A program made the translations under genes and the position numbers. Under the pieces are notes generated by a model. It ran no database searches and was not told where the DNA came from. It was given only the letters and a program-made list of their open reading frames with translations. From the NCBI RefSeq assembly GCF_003263515.1, contig NZ_JYDE01000021.1, positions 62,001-126,000 of the forward strand: DNA of 64,000 nucleotides, written 5' to 3'. This DNA is from Rahnella inusitata. Its GTDB lineage: Bacteria > Pseudomonadota > Gammaproteobacteria > Enterobacterales > Enterobacteriaceae. Positions 1 through 8,936 of the stretch are shown here, piece after piece (the first letter of the stretch is position 1; each line of letters starts with the position of its first letter).

Positions 1-450
1 GGCCGTCGTCGTGAAGGCATCTATGCCGGTGCTATGACCTTCTCCGGCAAACTGATGCGCTCGGTCATCGTCTTCGTGATGGGCGCTATCCTCAGTTTCT
101 ACGGCTTCCAGTCCAAATCTCACACCCAGCCTGAAAGCGCCGTTACTGCCATTGCGATGGTGTTCTGTATCGGGGTGATTGCGCTGGCGCTGATGGCGAT
201 GGTGTTCAGTAATCAGATGAAGCTGAACCGCAAAACTCACCTGGTGGTACTGGGCGAAGTGGCGCGTATCAAAGCGGGCGGTGAAATCAGCCAGATCCAA
301 CCGGACGTACGTGCTGTCATGGAAAACCTGATTGGCTATCCGTACGAACAATGCTGGGGCAACAGTGAAGTCTGTCGCAAAATCTTCGATACGCCCGCCG
401 TTGAGCTGACCGATCCTAAACCGATGGTGAGCACCACGCAGCACCCGTAA
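1..450 (+). CDS. TogT-like oligogalacturonide transporter, 3' part (5' end outside window)
   Basis: The frame is open from base 1, so this is the C-terminal end (about 149 residues) of a gene that starts before the window. It begins with GRRREGIYAGAMTFSGKL, typical of the GPH sugar:cation symporters of the MFS fold, where EG.YAG precedes a late transmembrane helix. Two hydrophobic segments follow, then a hydrophilic tail. The neighbours are a pectate exolyase and a KdgM-like porin, so uptake of unsaturated oligogalacturonides across the inner membrane (TogT-like) is the best guess. The family is clear; the substrate is inferred from context. Confidence 0.75.
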   Translation, partial: GRRREGIYAGAMTFSGKLMRSVIVFVMGAILSFYGFQSKSHTQPESAVTAIAMVFCIGVIALALMAMVFSNQMKLNRKTHLVVLGEVARIKAGGEISQIQPDVRAVMENLIGYPYEQCWGNSEVCRKIFDTPAVELTDPKPMVSTTQHP

Positions 451-527
451 TCCCTGAGCTTTACCTCACTCATGATGACTTAACCGACTGGCCGGGAAAC
501 CGGCCAGCGACGCCTTACGCATTCAGG

Positions 528-2708
528 ATGAAAACGACTATGTGGGAACGACACCTGTTTATTGTCGCGCTGTCTCTCGGAGCAAGCGCACAGGGCATGG
601 CCGCCGCATTGCCTGCCACCGGCAGTCTGGTCTGGCACAGCATCACCTTTGGCCAGTCGACAGACATAAATTTTGCGACCAACGTTTTGCCGGAAAAAAT
701 CGGCATGAATGAAACCCGGCTGGCGGACGGTAAAACGATCCCTGCCGCCGGAACGCCGCTGACTACGCCGTTTACCCTCGAAAGCCGCGGCGGAAAAGTG
801 GGTAACAGCCACGATGGATTAACCTATTTCTACACGCGCTTACCGGCAGACGTGAATTTCCAGCTGGAAGCCGACATCACGCTCAATCAGTTTGGCCCGG
901 AAAATGGCGCCAAACCGGCGGGCCAGGAAGGCGCGGGTTTACTGGTGCGCGATATTCTCGGTACGCCGCGCCAACCGGTGACCAAACCGGGTATCGAGGA
1001 ATTACCTGCGGCGTCCAATATGCTCATGAACAGCGTGATGGCGACAGGCAATAATCCGCCGGTGGTTGCGCTGATCGCCAGACAGGGCGTGCAGCAGCCG
1101 TGGGGAAATACCGGCATCGGCATTATGCGCGCAAGTTATCACCCGCTGACCACGCCCGCGCATTTCTCCCTGCGCCTGACACGCACGGACACCGGATTTG
1201 ATGTCGCGTATGCGCCTCAGGGCAGCGAACAGTGGACGACGAAAACCGTCGAAGGCGCTGACCGCATCACAATGCTCGATAAAACAGGTTATTACGTTGG
1301 TTTCTTCGCCTCGCGCAACGCCAGCATTACCGTCAATCACGCGAAGCTGACGCTCAGCGAAGCCCATACGCAGCCCTCCGCAGCCTACGTGACGCCGTCA
1401 CTTAAGCCGCGCATTGAGGTGATGTCCTCGGCGGTGATCGCCCGCCGCGAGAGTGTTTTCCAGTTGCGCACCAACGGTGACGGGCAGTTGCAGATTGAAC
1501 AGGGCGGCAAACCGCTGCTGCGCCAGCAAACCGTGCGCGGCGGCGAAGTGGTCGCCGTGCCTTTCCATGCCGAAAGCCCCGCGACGGCGCTGCGCGTAAC
1601 CTTCACGCCACAGAACGGCCAGCCGCTGACGCAGGAATTTCCGGTCAGCATGGCGCTGGTGAGCAATCCGGATGAATTGTACGTCTCCGCGCAGGGCGTT
1701 GCGGGCAATGACGGCTCCCGCGCGCATCCGCTGGATTTCGCCAGCGCAGTCAATCTGCTGGCACCGGGCGGTACGCTTTTGCTGGAGGAGGGCGAATATC
1801 CGGCCAGCGTCATCCCGGCGACCGCCAGCGGCACGGACAAGGCGATGAAAAACCTCAAAACGCAGGGCGATAAGGTAGTGTTCAACGGCCTGAAACTCGA
1901 CGCAAGCTACTGGAACGTGCAGGGCATTACTGTGACGAAGAAAAGTTTCCATATTGCCGGAAGTTACAATCATATCGACCGCGTTAAAGCACATCACGCC
2001 GACGATACCGGCATTTGGGTGGCTTCCCCGGACGGCATCGGTCGCGCATTGTGGGCGAGCCACAATCTGATCAGCAATTCAGAATCCTGGGGGAATCAGG
2101 ATCCGGGGCGGAAAAACGCCGACGGCTTTGCGGTGAAAATGCGCGTCGGCGAGGGCAACCGTCTGGTGAACTGCTATTCCCACGACAACGTCGACGACGG
2201 TTTCGATCTGTTCAATAAAATTGAAGACGGCCCGAACGGCAGCGTCACTATCGAAAACAGTTTGTCGGTTCACAACGGCAGCAACGGTTTCAAACTCGGT
2301 GGCGAAGGATTACCGGTCGCGCACGTCGCCCGTCATAACATGGCGGTGGAAAACGGCATGGACGGCTTCACCGACAACTTCAATCCGGGCGCACTGGTGA
2401 TTGAAAACAACCGCGCGCTGGACAACAAACGCTTCAACTTCCTGTTCCGCCCGTCGCCTTACACCACCGCCGACAAACAGGGCGTGTTCAAAGACAATTT
2501 CTCACTGCGTACCACGGCGGGCAGGTACGACGATGCGGTCAGCGGCAACGTTGATGACAGCAATTATTTTTACATCAGCCAGAAAAGCGTGAATAACGCC
2601 GGAAAAGAAATACAGCCGCAGGATTATCTCTCCCTGACATTGCCGGAGCCTGTCACGCGTAATCCTGACGGTACGTTTAATTATCAAGATTTTCTTAAAA
2701 AGAAATAA
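528..2708 (+). CDS. pelX: Pectate exolyase, polysaccharide lyase family 9 (PelX-like)
   Basis: The 726-residue product starts with a Sec signal peptide (cleavage probably after GASAQGMAAA). A beta-sandwich-like domain spans about residues 30-290, an Ig-like linker about 295-390, and a right-handed parallel beta-helix about 395-720. The helix carries the acid-rich NVDDGFDLF turn and GFKLGGEG, which fit the calcium site and catalytic lysine of PL9 enzymes. Length and layout match Dickeya PelX, which cleaves disaccharides from the ends of polygalacturonate or oligogalacturonides in the periplasm. It sits between a TogT-like transporter and a KdgM-like porin. The start at 528 lies right after AGG; an ATG at 540 is also possible. 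The family is firm; the exact mode is inferred. Confidence 0.85.
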   Translation: MKTTMWERHLFIVALSLGASAQGMAAALPATGSLVWHSITFGQSTDINFATNVLPEKIGMNETRLADGKTIPAAGTPLTTPFTLESRGGKVGNSHDGLTYFYTRLPADVNFQLEADITLNQFGPENGAKPAGQEGAGLLVRDILGTPRQPVTKPGIEELPAASNMLMNSVMATGNNPPVVALIARQGVQQPWGNTGIGIMRASYHPLTTPAHFSLRLTRTDTGFDVAYAPQGSEQWTTKTVEGADRITMLDKTGYYVGFFASRNASITVNHAKLTLSEAHTQPSAAYVTPSLKPRIEVMSSAVIARRESVFQLRTNGDGQLQIEQGGKPLLRQQTVRGGEVVAVPFHAESPATALRVTFTPQNGQPLTQEFPVSMALVSNPDELYVSAQGVAGNDGSRAHPLDFASAVNLLAPGGTLLLEEGEYPASVIPATASGTDKAMKNLKTQGDKVVFNGLKLDASYWNVQGITVTKKSFHIAGSYNHIDRVKAHHADDTGIWVASPDGIGRALWASHNLISNSESWGNQDPGRKNADGFAVKMRVGEGNRLVNCYSHDNVDDGFDLFNKIEDGPNGSVTIENSLSVHNGSNGFKLGGEGLPVAHVARHNMAVENGMDGFTDNFNPGALVIENNRALDNKRFNFLFRPSPYTTADKQGVFKDNFSLRTTAGRYDDAVSGNVDDSNYFYISQKSVNNAGKEIQPQDYLSLTLPEPVTRNPDGTFNYQDFLKKK

Positions 2709-2783
2709 ATGAAGTCAAAATAAGACTGAAGTCTTAAATACAAACATAAAAACACTACTCAATATCTCTGGGATTATTACAAC

Positions 2784-3464
2784 ATGAAAAATAACAGACT
2801 GCTGCTCTGCGGTCTGCTGCTGGCCAGCGCCGGTAGTCAGGCTGTCACTATTGATCTTCGCCATGAATGGCTGGACGACAGTAAGCAAAATAAAGACCGT
2901 GCGATGGTGTCACACCGCTTTGCCAACGGCTTTGGTTTCTCGCTGGAAGCGAAGTGGAAATCCGGTGGCGATAATCCGAATAAACCGTTTAATAATCTGA
3001 TAGATAACGGCACAGAAAGCACCATCAGCTATCAGTATAAAGTGACGCCGGCGTTTTTCCTGCAACCCGGTTTTACGCTGGAATCGAGTTCGGATAACAG
3101 CATCTATAAGCCATTTTTAACCGCCGGATATACTTTCGACAGCGGCATCTATTTTAATGCCCGTTATCGTTATGAATATACCCGATATACCAAAGAGAAT
3201 ACCGAAGACCGAAAAACCAATCGTGGTGAAATCTGGCTGGGATATCGTCTTGCCGACTGGCGCTTCGAATATAACTACATTTATAAACACAGCGACCAGG
3301 TGTTATACGACAATGATAAATGGGATTACGAACAGGATTTAAAAGTCGCCTATAACATTAATAAACAATGGACGCCGTATGCCCAAATCGGCGATGTCTC
3401 GGTGCGTAAAACCACCGACGAACGCCAGACGCGGTTCCGTCTTGGCGTGCAATACAATTTCTGA
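2784..3464 (+). CDS. KdgM-family oligogalacturonate-specific outer-membrane porin
   Basis: This 226-residue protein has a signal peptide ending near GSQA, starts its mature part with VTIDLRHEWLDD and ends in VQYNF with a terminal Phe. It is rich in alternating Tyr/Arg strands, as expected for a small monomeric beta barrel. These are hallmarks of KdgM/KdgN porins, which admit acidic oligogalacturonides through the outer membrane. It lies 75 bases after the pectate exolyase gene on the same strand. Together with the transporter at the window start, the three genes give outer-membrane entry, periplasmic cleavage and inner-membrane uptake. Confidence 0.88.
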   Translation: MKNNRLLLCGLLLASAGSQAVTIDLRHEWLDDSKQNKDRAMVSHRFANGFGFSLEAKWKSGGDNPNKPFNNLIDNGTESTISYQYKVTPAFFLQPGFTLESSSDNSIYKPFLTAGYTFDSGIYFNARYRYEYTRYTKENTEDRKTNRGEIWLGYRLADWRFEYNYIYKHSDQVLYDNDKWDYEQDLKVAYNINKQWTPYAQIGDVSVRKTTDERQTRFRLGVQYNF

Positions 3465-3492
3465 TAGTTAAACGTCAACACCTCTGACAGAC

Positions 3493-3520
3493 ACGCCGGT
3501 CGGTTCATGCTTACCGGCGT
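3493..3520 (+). terminator. Hairpin after the KdgM-like porin gene
   Basis: A perfect 8-bp inverted repeat (ACGCCGGT and ACCGGCGT, 12-base loop) lies 28 bases after the porin stop codon. The downstream tract is only weakly T-rich, so termination may be partial. Confidence 0.5.
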
Positions 3521-3535
3521 TATAAGGTTGTTTAA

Positions 3536-3579
3536 GTTCGTTTATATTTCCATGAAACCTCACTCAAATATAAACGAAC
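3536..3579. repeat. AT-rich 14-bp perfect inverted repeat upstream of the mgtA promoter
   Basis: GTTCGTTTATATTT (3536-3549) is perfectly repeated in inverse at 3566-3579 around a 16-base spacer. It contains GTTTA elements reminiscent of PhoP half-sites, but the two direct GTTTA copies (3530-3534, 3540-3544) are 10 bp apart, not the 11 bp expected of a PhoP box. It lies just upstream of the -35 element at 3602, so it may be an operator. The stem is too AT-rich for a good terminator. Confidence 0.5.
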
Positions 3580-3601
3580 GATTTTAAACTGCTTTTGCGG
3601 G

Positions 3602-3630
3602 TTGACAATAATATACAGTATGGGTAAATT
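3602..3630 (+). promoter_or_regulatory. Sigma-70 promoter candidate for the mgtA leader transcript
   Basis: TTGACA (3602-3607) and TAAATT (3625-3630) are separated by 17 bp. This is the best promoter-like pair between the porin gene and mgtA. If used, transcription would begin near 3637 and leave a leader of about 760 nt before mgtA. Confidence 0.5.
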
Positions 3631-3678
3631 GCACGAGCCGGAAGTTGCGGCCTTTATCCACTAATACATAAGAGACTA

Positions 3679-3792
3679 ATGGACACAGTATTTAGTAACT
3701 CACCGGACGACGCTGACATAGCGCGCCGGAATATTAAACATGAAATCGATTGTGATCATTTCATCGTTTGGGTGTGCCTCGCCAGAGCCTGA
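3679..3792 (+). CDS. Possible leader peptide (37 aa) upstream of mgtA
   Basis: An ATG preceded by AAGAG opens a 37-codon frame beginning MDTVFSNSPDDADIARR. The early SPDDAD stretch combines proline with clustered acidic residues. In MgtL, proline/acidic codons near the start destabilise translating ribosomes when Mg2+ is low. The resemblance is in residue composition and position, not in sequence, so the role is inferred. The frame lies about 40 bases after the predicted transcription start and overlaps no other convincing gene. Confidence 0.35.
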   Translation: MDTVFSNSPDDADIARRNIKHEIDCDHFIVWVCLARA

Positions 3793-3844
3793 TGCTCTTG
3801 TGTTACCTCACCTCAACCTGAATGTCACGGTCCCGAGGTGTGTT

Positions 3845-4090
3845 ATGAAGTTCAAATCTACCCTTTTTGCCGATGTCAAAGCGCTGACATCCACTTTGCG
3901 TGTCCGCCCGTCCCGCGACAGGACGCTGGCTGCGCGCAAGAAAGATTCCTCATCCCTTTTTTCTTCTAAAATCAACAGAATGAATCACTCTGTGACCACC
4001 TGGCGTGTCAGTCCTGTCACCGGCCAGCTGGAGCAGCGTTGTATCGTTTCTGACAGCGAAGAACCACAAAGTCGGTTTTCCCCCGCCTGA
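3845..4090 (+). CDS. Small basic protein of unknown function in the mgtA leader (81 aa)
   Basis: An ATG preceded by CGAGGTG at good spacing opens an 81-codon frame. The product begins MKFKSTLFADVKALTSTL, has a basic middle (RVRPSRDRTLAARKK) and contains TTWRVSPVTGQLEQRC. It has no signal peptide or membrane segment. I do not recognise the family. An in-frame ATG at 3740 is upstream but lacks a ribosome site. The gene sits between the possible leader peptide and mgtA, so its translation could also be part of leader control. Confidence 0.4.
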   Translation: MKFKSTLFADVKALTSTLRVRPSRDRTLAARKKDSSSLFSSKINRMNHSVTTWRVSPVTGQLEQRCIVSDSEEPQSRFSPA

Positions 4091-4399
4091 TTCGGCCTGT
4101 GGCATTTTGCCGCGCTGAACCTCGTCTTTATTGACGCCTGACCGTCATCGTCTTTTTTATTATTGCCAATTTACCGGAATAATAAAGAGAGCGGCGAAGC
4201 CATGCTGAAATAAAAGACAAACAATCGATTTCACTCTGTTTTTATTTCTCTCTCTTTGAAAGTGAAATAATAAACGGCGGGAAGTCCTGCGCATAAAAAT
4301 TGATAAATACCGATCGCTTAATTAACGCGAATGTTTTCGGCTGCCCGTAATAAGGCAAAACGGCGAAAACGGACGCGTGAAGGCGACAGGAGCACCACC

Positions 4400-7114
4400 A
4401 TGACTGTACAAAACAACAATACGCTCGATCCGAAACACCAGGATAAAAAGAAGCAGCCGCTTTCCATGCGTGCTGCGATGGAAGCCAGAAACGGCGTGGC
4501 CGTGACGCTGATTAACGTCAACGCCACCCGTGAAGGGTTGACACAATCCAGCGCCGCTCAGCGTCTGGAGAAACAAGGTTATAACGAAGTGGCGCACGAC
4601 AAGCCGCCTCATGCACTGATCCAGTTACTGAAAGCGTTCAACAACCCGTTCATTTATGTACTCACAGTATTGGCGGTCATCAGCTTCTTCACTGATTTCT
4701 GGTTCCCGCTGCGTGCCGGTGAAGAAACGGATCTGGTCTCGGTGTACATCATCAGCGCGATGGTGGCCATCAGCGGGCTGGTGCGTTTCTGGCAGGAACA
4801 TCGCTCGGCAAAATCTGCCGAAGCGCTGAAAGCCATGGTGCGCACCACTGCCAGCGTGCTGCGTCGCGATGCGGCGGGGCAGCCGGGCAAACTGCGTGAA
4901 ATCCCGATGCGCGAACTGGTGGTCGGTGACATCGTGCAGCTCTACGCCGGGGACATGATCCCGGCTGATGTGCGGCTGATTGAATCGCGGGATCTGTTTA
5001 TCAGTCAGGCGGTGCTGACCGGTGAAGCTTTGCCGGTGGAGAAATACGACACCCTCGGCGACGTGGCGCAGAAATCTGCCAGCGACGTGGCGGCTGAAAA
5101 CGAAAATCTGCTGGATATCCCGAACATCTGCTTTATGGGAACCAACGTGGTGAGCGGCACGGCGCAGGCGGTGGTGGTAGCCACGGGGCCGCGGACTTAC
5201 TTTGGCTCGCTGGCGAAAGCCATTGTCGGCACCCGCGCGCAGACGGCGTTTGATCGCGGCGTGAATAGCGTCAGCTGGCTGTTGATCCGTTTCATGCTGG
5301 TGATGGTGCCGGTGGTGTTCCTGATTAACGGCATCATGAAGGGCGAGTGGTGGGACGCGATGCTGTTTGCCGTCGCGGTTGCCGTGGGCCTGACGCCGGA
5401 AATGCTGCCGATGATTGTCAGCGCCAACCTGGCAAAAGGCGCGATGGCGATGGCGAAGCGCAAAGTGGTGGTGAAGCGTCTGAACGCCATCCAGAATCTG
5501 GGCGCGATGGACGTGCTGTGTACCGATAAAACCGGCACGCTGACGCAGGATAAAATCATTCTTGAGCACCATATCGATACGCACGGGCAGAAAAATGACG
5601 CCGTGCTGCAACTGGCGTGGCTGAATAGCTATCACCAGAGCGGTATCAAAAACCTGATGGATCAGGCCGTTATCTACTTCTCCGATAACACGCCGGGCTT
5701 CGTCAAACCGCAGGGTTACAGCAAAGTGGATGAGATGCCGTTCGACTTTATCCGCCGTCGTCTGTCGATTGTGGTGAAGGACAAACAGCAAAATCACCTG
5801 CTGGTGTGTAAGGGCGCCGTGGAGGAGATGCTGAGCATTTCCACCCATATGCAGGAAAACGGCAAAGTGGTCGAGCTGAACGACTCGCGCCGTGATGCGC
5901 TGCTGGCAATGGCGAATGACTACAACAAAGACGGTTTCCGTGTGCTGGTGGTAGCGACGCGCAGCATTGCGAAAGCAGAGGCGAAAAAACAGTACGGTAC
6001 CGTCGATGAGCATGATCTGATTATCAGTGGTTTCCTGACCTTCCTCGATCCACCGAAAGAGTCCGCAGGCCCGGCGATTGCCGCACTGCGTGACATTGGC
6101 GTGGCGGTGAAAGTGCTGACCGGCGATAACGCCGTGGTGACGATGCGGATTTGCCGTCAGGTCGGGCTGGAGCCAGGCGAGCCGGTACTCGGGCCGCAGG
6201 TCGAGCGGTTGGACGATGCTGCGCTGCAACAACTGGTGGAAGAGCGCACGGTGTTTGCCAAACTGACGCCGTTGCAGAAATCGCGGGTGCTGAAAGCGTT
6301 ACAGGCTAACGGCCATACGGTTGGCTTCCTCGGCGACGGCATCAACGACGCGCCTGCGCTGCGGGATGCGGACGTCGGGATTTCAGTCGACAGCGGCACC
6401 GATATTGCCAAAGAATCGGCTGATATCATCCTGCTGGAAAAGAGCCTGATGGTGCTGGAAGAGGGCGTACTAAAAGGGCGCGAGACGTTCGGCAATATCA
6501 TGAAGTACCTGAACATGACCGCCAGTTCCAACTTCGGCAACGTGTTCTCGGTGCTGGTCGCCAGTGCGTTTATTCCTTTCCTGCCGATGCTGGCCATTCA
6601 GTTGCTGTTACAAAACCTGATGTACGACATCTCCCAGCTGGCGCTGCCGTGGGACAAAATCGACAAAGAGTTCCTGAAAAAACCGCGTAAGTGGGATGCC
6701 AAAAACATTGGCCGCTTTATGGTGTGGATCGGGCCGACCTCGTCGATTTTCGATATGACCACCTTTGCGGTGATGTGGTACGTGTTCAGCGCCAACAGTG
6801 AACATATGCAGACGCTGTTCCAGTCCGGCTGGTTTGTGGAAGGCTTGCTGTCGCAGACGCTGGTGGTGCACATGCTGCGTACCCAGAAAATCCCGTTTAT
6901 TCAGAGCACTGCTGCCTGGCCGGTGATGATGATGACCGGTCTGGTGATGGCGTTCGGGATTTATGTGCCGTTCTCGCCGTTGGGTCCGATCGTCGGCTTG
7001 CAGGCGCTGCCGTGGGAATACTTCCCGTGGCTGGCCGGTACGCTGCTGGCGTACTGCTGCGTCGCGCAGGGTATGAAAACCTTCTATATCCGCCGCTTCA
7101 AACAGTGGTTCTGA
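4400..7114 (+). CDS. mgtA: Mg2+-importing P-type ATPase MgtA
   Basis: The 904-residue product is a P3B ATPase that imports Mg2+ across the inner membrane at the cost of ATP. Visible landmarks are the actuator TGEALPVEK, the phosphorylation site CTDKTGTLTQDK (Asp near residue 376), the hinge GDGINDAPALRDADVG and about ten membrane helices. Length matches E. coli MgtA (898 residues). The ATG at 4400 is preferred because AGGAG lies 7 bases upstream; an in-frame ATG at 4331 would add 23 basic residues and has no good ribosome site. It stands alone behind a long structured leader, so control by Mg2+ is likely but not shown. Confidence 0.95.
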   Translation: MTVQNNNTLDPKHQDKKKQPLSMRAAMEARNGVAVTLINVNATREGLTQSSAAQRLEKQGYNEVAHDKPPHALIQLLKAFNNPFIYVLTVLAVISFFTDFWFPLRAGEETDLVSVYIISAMVAISGLVRFWQEHRSAKSAEALKAMVRTTASVLRRDAAGQPGKLREIPMRELVVGDIVQLYAGDMIPADVRLIESRDLFISQAVLTGEALPVEKYDTLGDVAQKSASDVAAENENLLDIPNICFMGTNVVSGTAQAVVVATGPRTYFGSLAKAIVGTRAQTAFDRGVNSVSWLLIRFMLVMVPVVFLINGIMKGEWWDAMLFAVAVAVGLTPEMLPMIVSANLAKGAMAMAKRKVVVKRLNAIQNLGAMDVLCTDKTGTLTQDKIILEHHIDTHGQKNDAVLQLAWLNSYHQSGIKNLMDQAVIYFSDNTPGFVKPQGYSKVDEMPFDFIRRRLSIVVKDKQQNHLLVCKGAVEEMLSISTHMQENGKVVELNDSRRDALLAMANDYNKDGFRVLVVATRSIAKAEAKKQYGTVDEHDLIISGFLTFLDPPKESAGPAIAALRDIGVAVKVLTGDNAVVTMRICRQVGLEPGEPVLGPQVERLDDAALQQLVEERTVFAKLTPLQKSRVLKALQANGHTVGFLGDGINDAPALRDADVGISVDSGTDIAKESADIILLEKSLMVLEEGVLKGRETFGNIMKYLNMTASSNFGNVFSVLVASAFIPFLPMLAIQLLLQNLMYDISQLALPWDKIDKEFLKKPRKWDAKNIGRFMVWIGPTSSIFDMTTFAVMWYVFSANSEHMQTLFQSGWFVEGLLSQTLVVHMLRTQKIPFIQSTAAWPVMMMTGLVMAFGIYVPFSPLGPIVGLQALPWEYFPWLAGTLLAYCCVAQGMKTFYIRRFKQWF

Positions 7115-7126
7115 TCCGCTGAACAA

Positions 7127-7150
7127 GGTGCCGCAGCCCATCGCGGCACC
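7127..7150 (+). terminator. Hairpin after mgtA
   Basis: Perfect 8-bp GGTGCCGC / GCGGCACC stem with an 8-base loop, 12 bases after the mgtA stop. The following bases contain only short T runs. Confidence 0.5.
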
Positions 7151-7244
7151 TGCTTTGACGCTTTATTTAGCTGTTAGCTTTTGACCATCATTTTTTGATC
7201 ATAAAAGAATAACAACGACAACCCTGAAAAAGGGGAGCAATCCA

Positions 7245-8906
7245 ATGACTGTTATGACTATGACTAACCCATCCGGAACCCAGCTGCTGATCCATCTGGC
7301 TGGCGCGATCGCGCTGCTGCTATGGGGTTCCCATATGATTTCGACCGCACTGCAACGCGGTTTTGGCACACCACTGCGCAACTGGATGGGGCGGCATCTG
7401 ACCAACCGCTGGATGGCGCTGCTGGCTGGCGTCGGCATCACTGGCCTGTTGCAAAGCAGTACGGCGGTCAGCCTGATGGCGACGTCTTTTACCGCCGCCG
7501 GTACGCTCAGCCTGGCACCGGCGCTGGCAGTGATGCTCGGCGCGAACGTGGGTTCCACGCTCGTCGTGCAACTGATGAGTTTCAACACCGGGATTGCCGT
7601 CCCGCTGCTGGTGCTGAGCGGCTTCGTGGTGTTTAAAATCCGCGATCATTCCGGTTTCGAAAGCGCCGGTTGCGCGCTGATTGGCCTCGGTCTGATGCTG
7701 ATGTCGCTCAGCCTGCTTGGCGCGACGCTCGGCCATATCGAAACGACCCCGGTTTTCCACGCGGTAATGCAGGGGCTGGAGGGCGATACGCTGATCGCGC
7801 TGCTGGTGGCGATCGTCCTTACGCTGATTTGTCACTCGAGCGTGGCGGTGATTTTGCTGATTGCTTCGCTGGCCGCGACCGGCGTGATGACACCGGTCAC
7901 CGCGATGGTGCTGGTGCTGGGGGCTAATATCGGCGGTGCATTGCCGCCGGTGCTCAATGCCGGTTCCGCCGCCGCACGCCGTCTGCCGGTGGGAAATCTG
8001 CTTATTCGTGGGGCAGGCTGCGTGCTGGCACTGGCGATGATGCCGCTGCTCAGTACGCTCGCCGACAGGCTGGCGCTGACTACGCCACAGCTGGTGGTGG
8101 GGTTTCACACGGCATTCAGCGCCGTGCTGGCGGTGGTCTTCATCGGGCTGACTGCGCCGATGGCCCGCATGCTTGAGCGAATCTTGCCGGAAGCCGCACA
8201 CGCCGTTGACGGCGGAATGCCGATGTATCTCGACGAAGCCGGACTGGATATCGCGTATATCGGGCTGTCCAACTCGGTGCGTGAATCGCTGCGCGCCGCC
8301 GACATGCTGAACATGATGCTCGACCGGCTTCGCGCGCTGTTTCACGCACCTGAAAAGCGTTCAGCGGCAGAAATTCGCCAGCTGGATCATCAGCTTGACG
8401 GACTCAGTGCGGCGATCCGCGCCTATCTGGCCGATCTGGGGCAGGACGGGCTGAGCGATTCCGACGCCGACCGCGCGCAGGAGATCCTGATGTTTGTGAT
8501 AAACACCGAGCACGCCGGAGACATTCTTTCCAGCAGTCTCGCGCAGCTGGCGACACGTCGTGCGCAACGGGGTGAGCTGTTCAGCGAATTCGAGTTGCAT
8601 AACATCGGCCTGCTGCATGCGGAAATCCTGACCAGCCTGCGTCTGGCGGTCACCGCGTTCCTTGGTGAAGACCTGGACGCTGCGCATCAGCTGGTGGCGC
8701 GCAAAGAAGTGATCCGCCAGATCGAAGCCACCGCCAGCCGCGAGCATTTTAAAAAGCTGCGTGAGGATAAAAATGCCTGGGCGGAATCCGGCGATATTTT
8801 CCAGCGCGTACTGCGCGATTACCGCCGCGTACATCATCACATTGCCGCCGTGGCCTATCCGGTAATTGACCGCCTGAGTGATGACGGCTTGCTGACCCAA
8901 GCGTAA
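7245..8906 (+). CDS. Na/Pi cotransporter family protein (YjbB-like)
   Basis: This 553-residue membrane protein has the two inverted repeats of the Na+/phosphate symporter family, seen as GLLQSSTAVSLMATS and LICHSSVAVILLIAS. A C-terminal PhoU-like helical domain covers about residues 340-545. E. coli YjbB (543 residues) has the same layout and promotes phosphate export. GGGGAG lies 10 bases before the ATG. It is probably transcribed with the SLOG gene 30 bases downstream. The family is firm; the direction of phosphate movement is inferred from YjbB. Confidence 0.88.
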   Translation: MTVMTMTNPSGTQLLIHLAGAIALLLWGSHMISTALQRGFGTPLRNWMGRHLTNRWMALLAGVGITGLLQSSTAVSLMATSFTAAGTLSLAPALAVMLGANVGSTLVVQLMSFNTGIAVPLLVLSGFVVFKIRDHSGFESAGCALIGLGLMLMSLSLLGATLGHIETTPVFHAVMQGLEGDTLIALLVAIVLTLICHSSVAVILLIASLAATGVMTPVTAMVLVLGANIGGALPPVLNAGSAAARRLPVGNLLIRGAGCVLALAMMPLLSTLADRLALTTPQLVVGFHTAFSAVLAVVFIGLTAPMARMLERILPEAAHAVDGGMPMYLDEAGLDIAYIGLSNSVRESLRAADMLNMMLDRLRALFHAPEKRSAAEIRQLDHQLDGLSAAIRAYLADLGQDGLSDSDADRAQEILMFVINTEHAGDILSSSLAQLATRRAQRGELFSEFELHNIGLLHAEILTSLRLAVTAFLGEDLDAAHQLVARKEVIRQIEATASREHFKKLREDKNAWAESGDIFQRVLRDYRRVHHHIAAVAYPVIDRLSDDGLLTQA

Positions 8907-8936
8907 TAACAACAATAAAAATCAGGGAGTTCAGTG

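Larger units (their letters stand above)
3637..4399 (+). promoter_or_regulatory. Long mgtA 5' leader region
   Basis: About 760 bases lie between the likely promoter and the mgtA start. The region holds two short open frames with plausible ribosome sites (3679-3792 and 3845-4090). It also has a hairpin at 4156-4186 (TTTATTATT and AATAATAAA arms with a CC/GG inner pair and one bulged base). In Salmonella and E. coli the mgtA leader is shorter (roughly 260 nt) and controls transcription through Mg2+-sensitive structure and the MgtL peptide. That this leader does the same is inferred from position and architecture. Confidence 0.45.

Noticed and set aside
3530..3544. PhoP box upstream of mgtA
   Set aside because: Two GTTTA elements are present, but their 10-bp period does not match the 11-bp direct repeat and no second candidate with correct spacing was found.
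4625..6232. Long open frame (535 codons) on the minus strand inside mgtA
   Set aside because: It is antisense to the conserved ATPase core, its product is rich in His/Gln/Arg without any motif, and it has no ribosome site; it is a by-product of GC-biased third positions.
7320..8345. 341-codon minus-strand frame opposite the Na/Pi transporter
   Set aside because: Antisense shadow; composition again His/Gln/Arg-rich and no start context.
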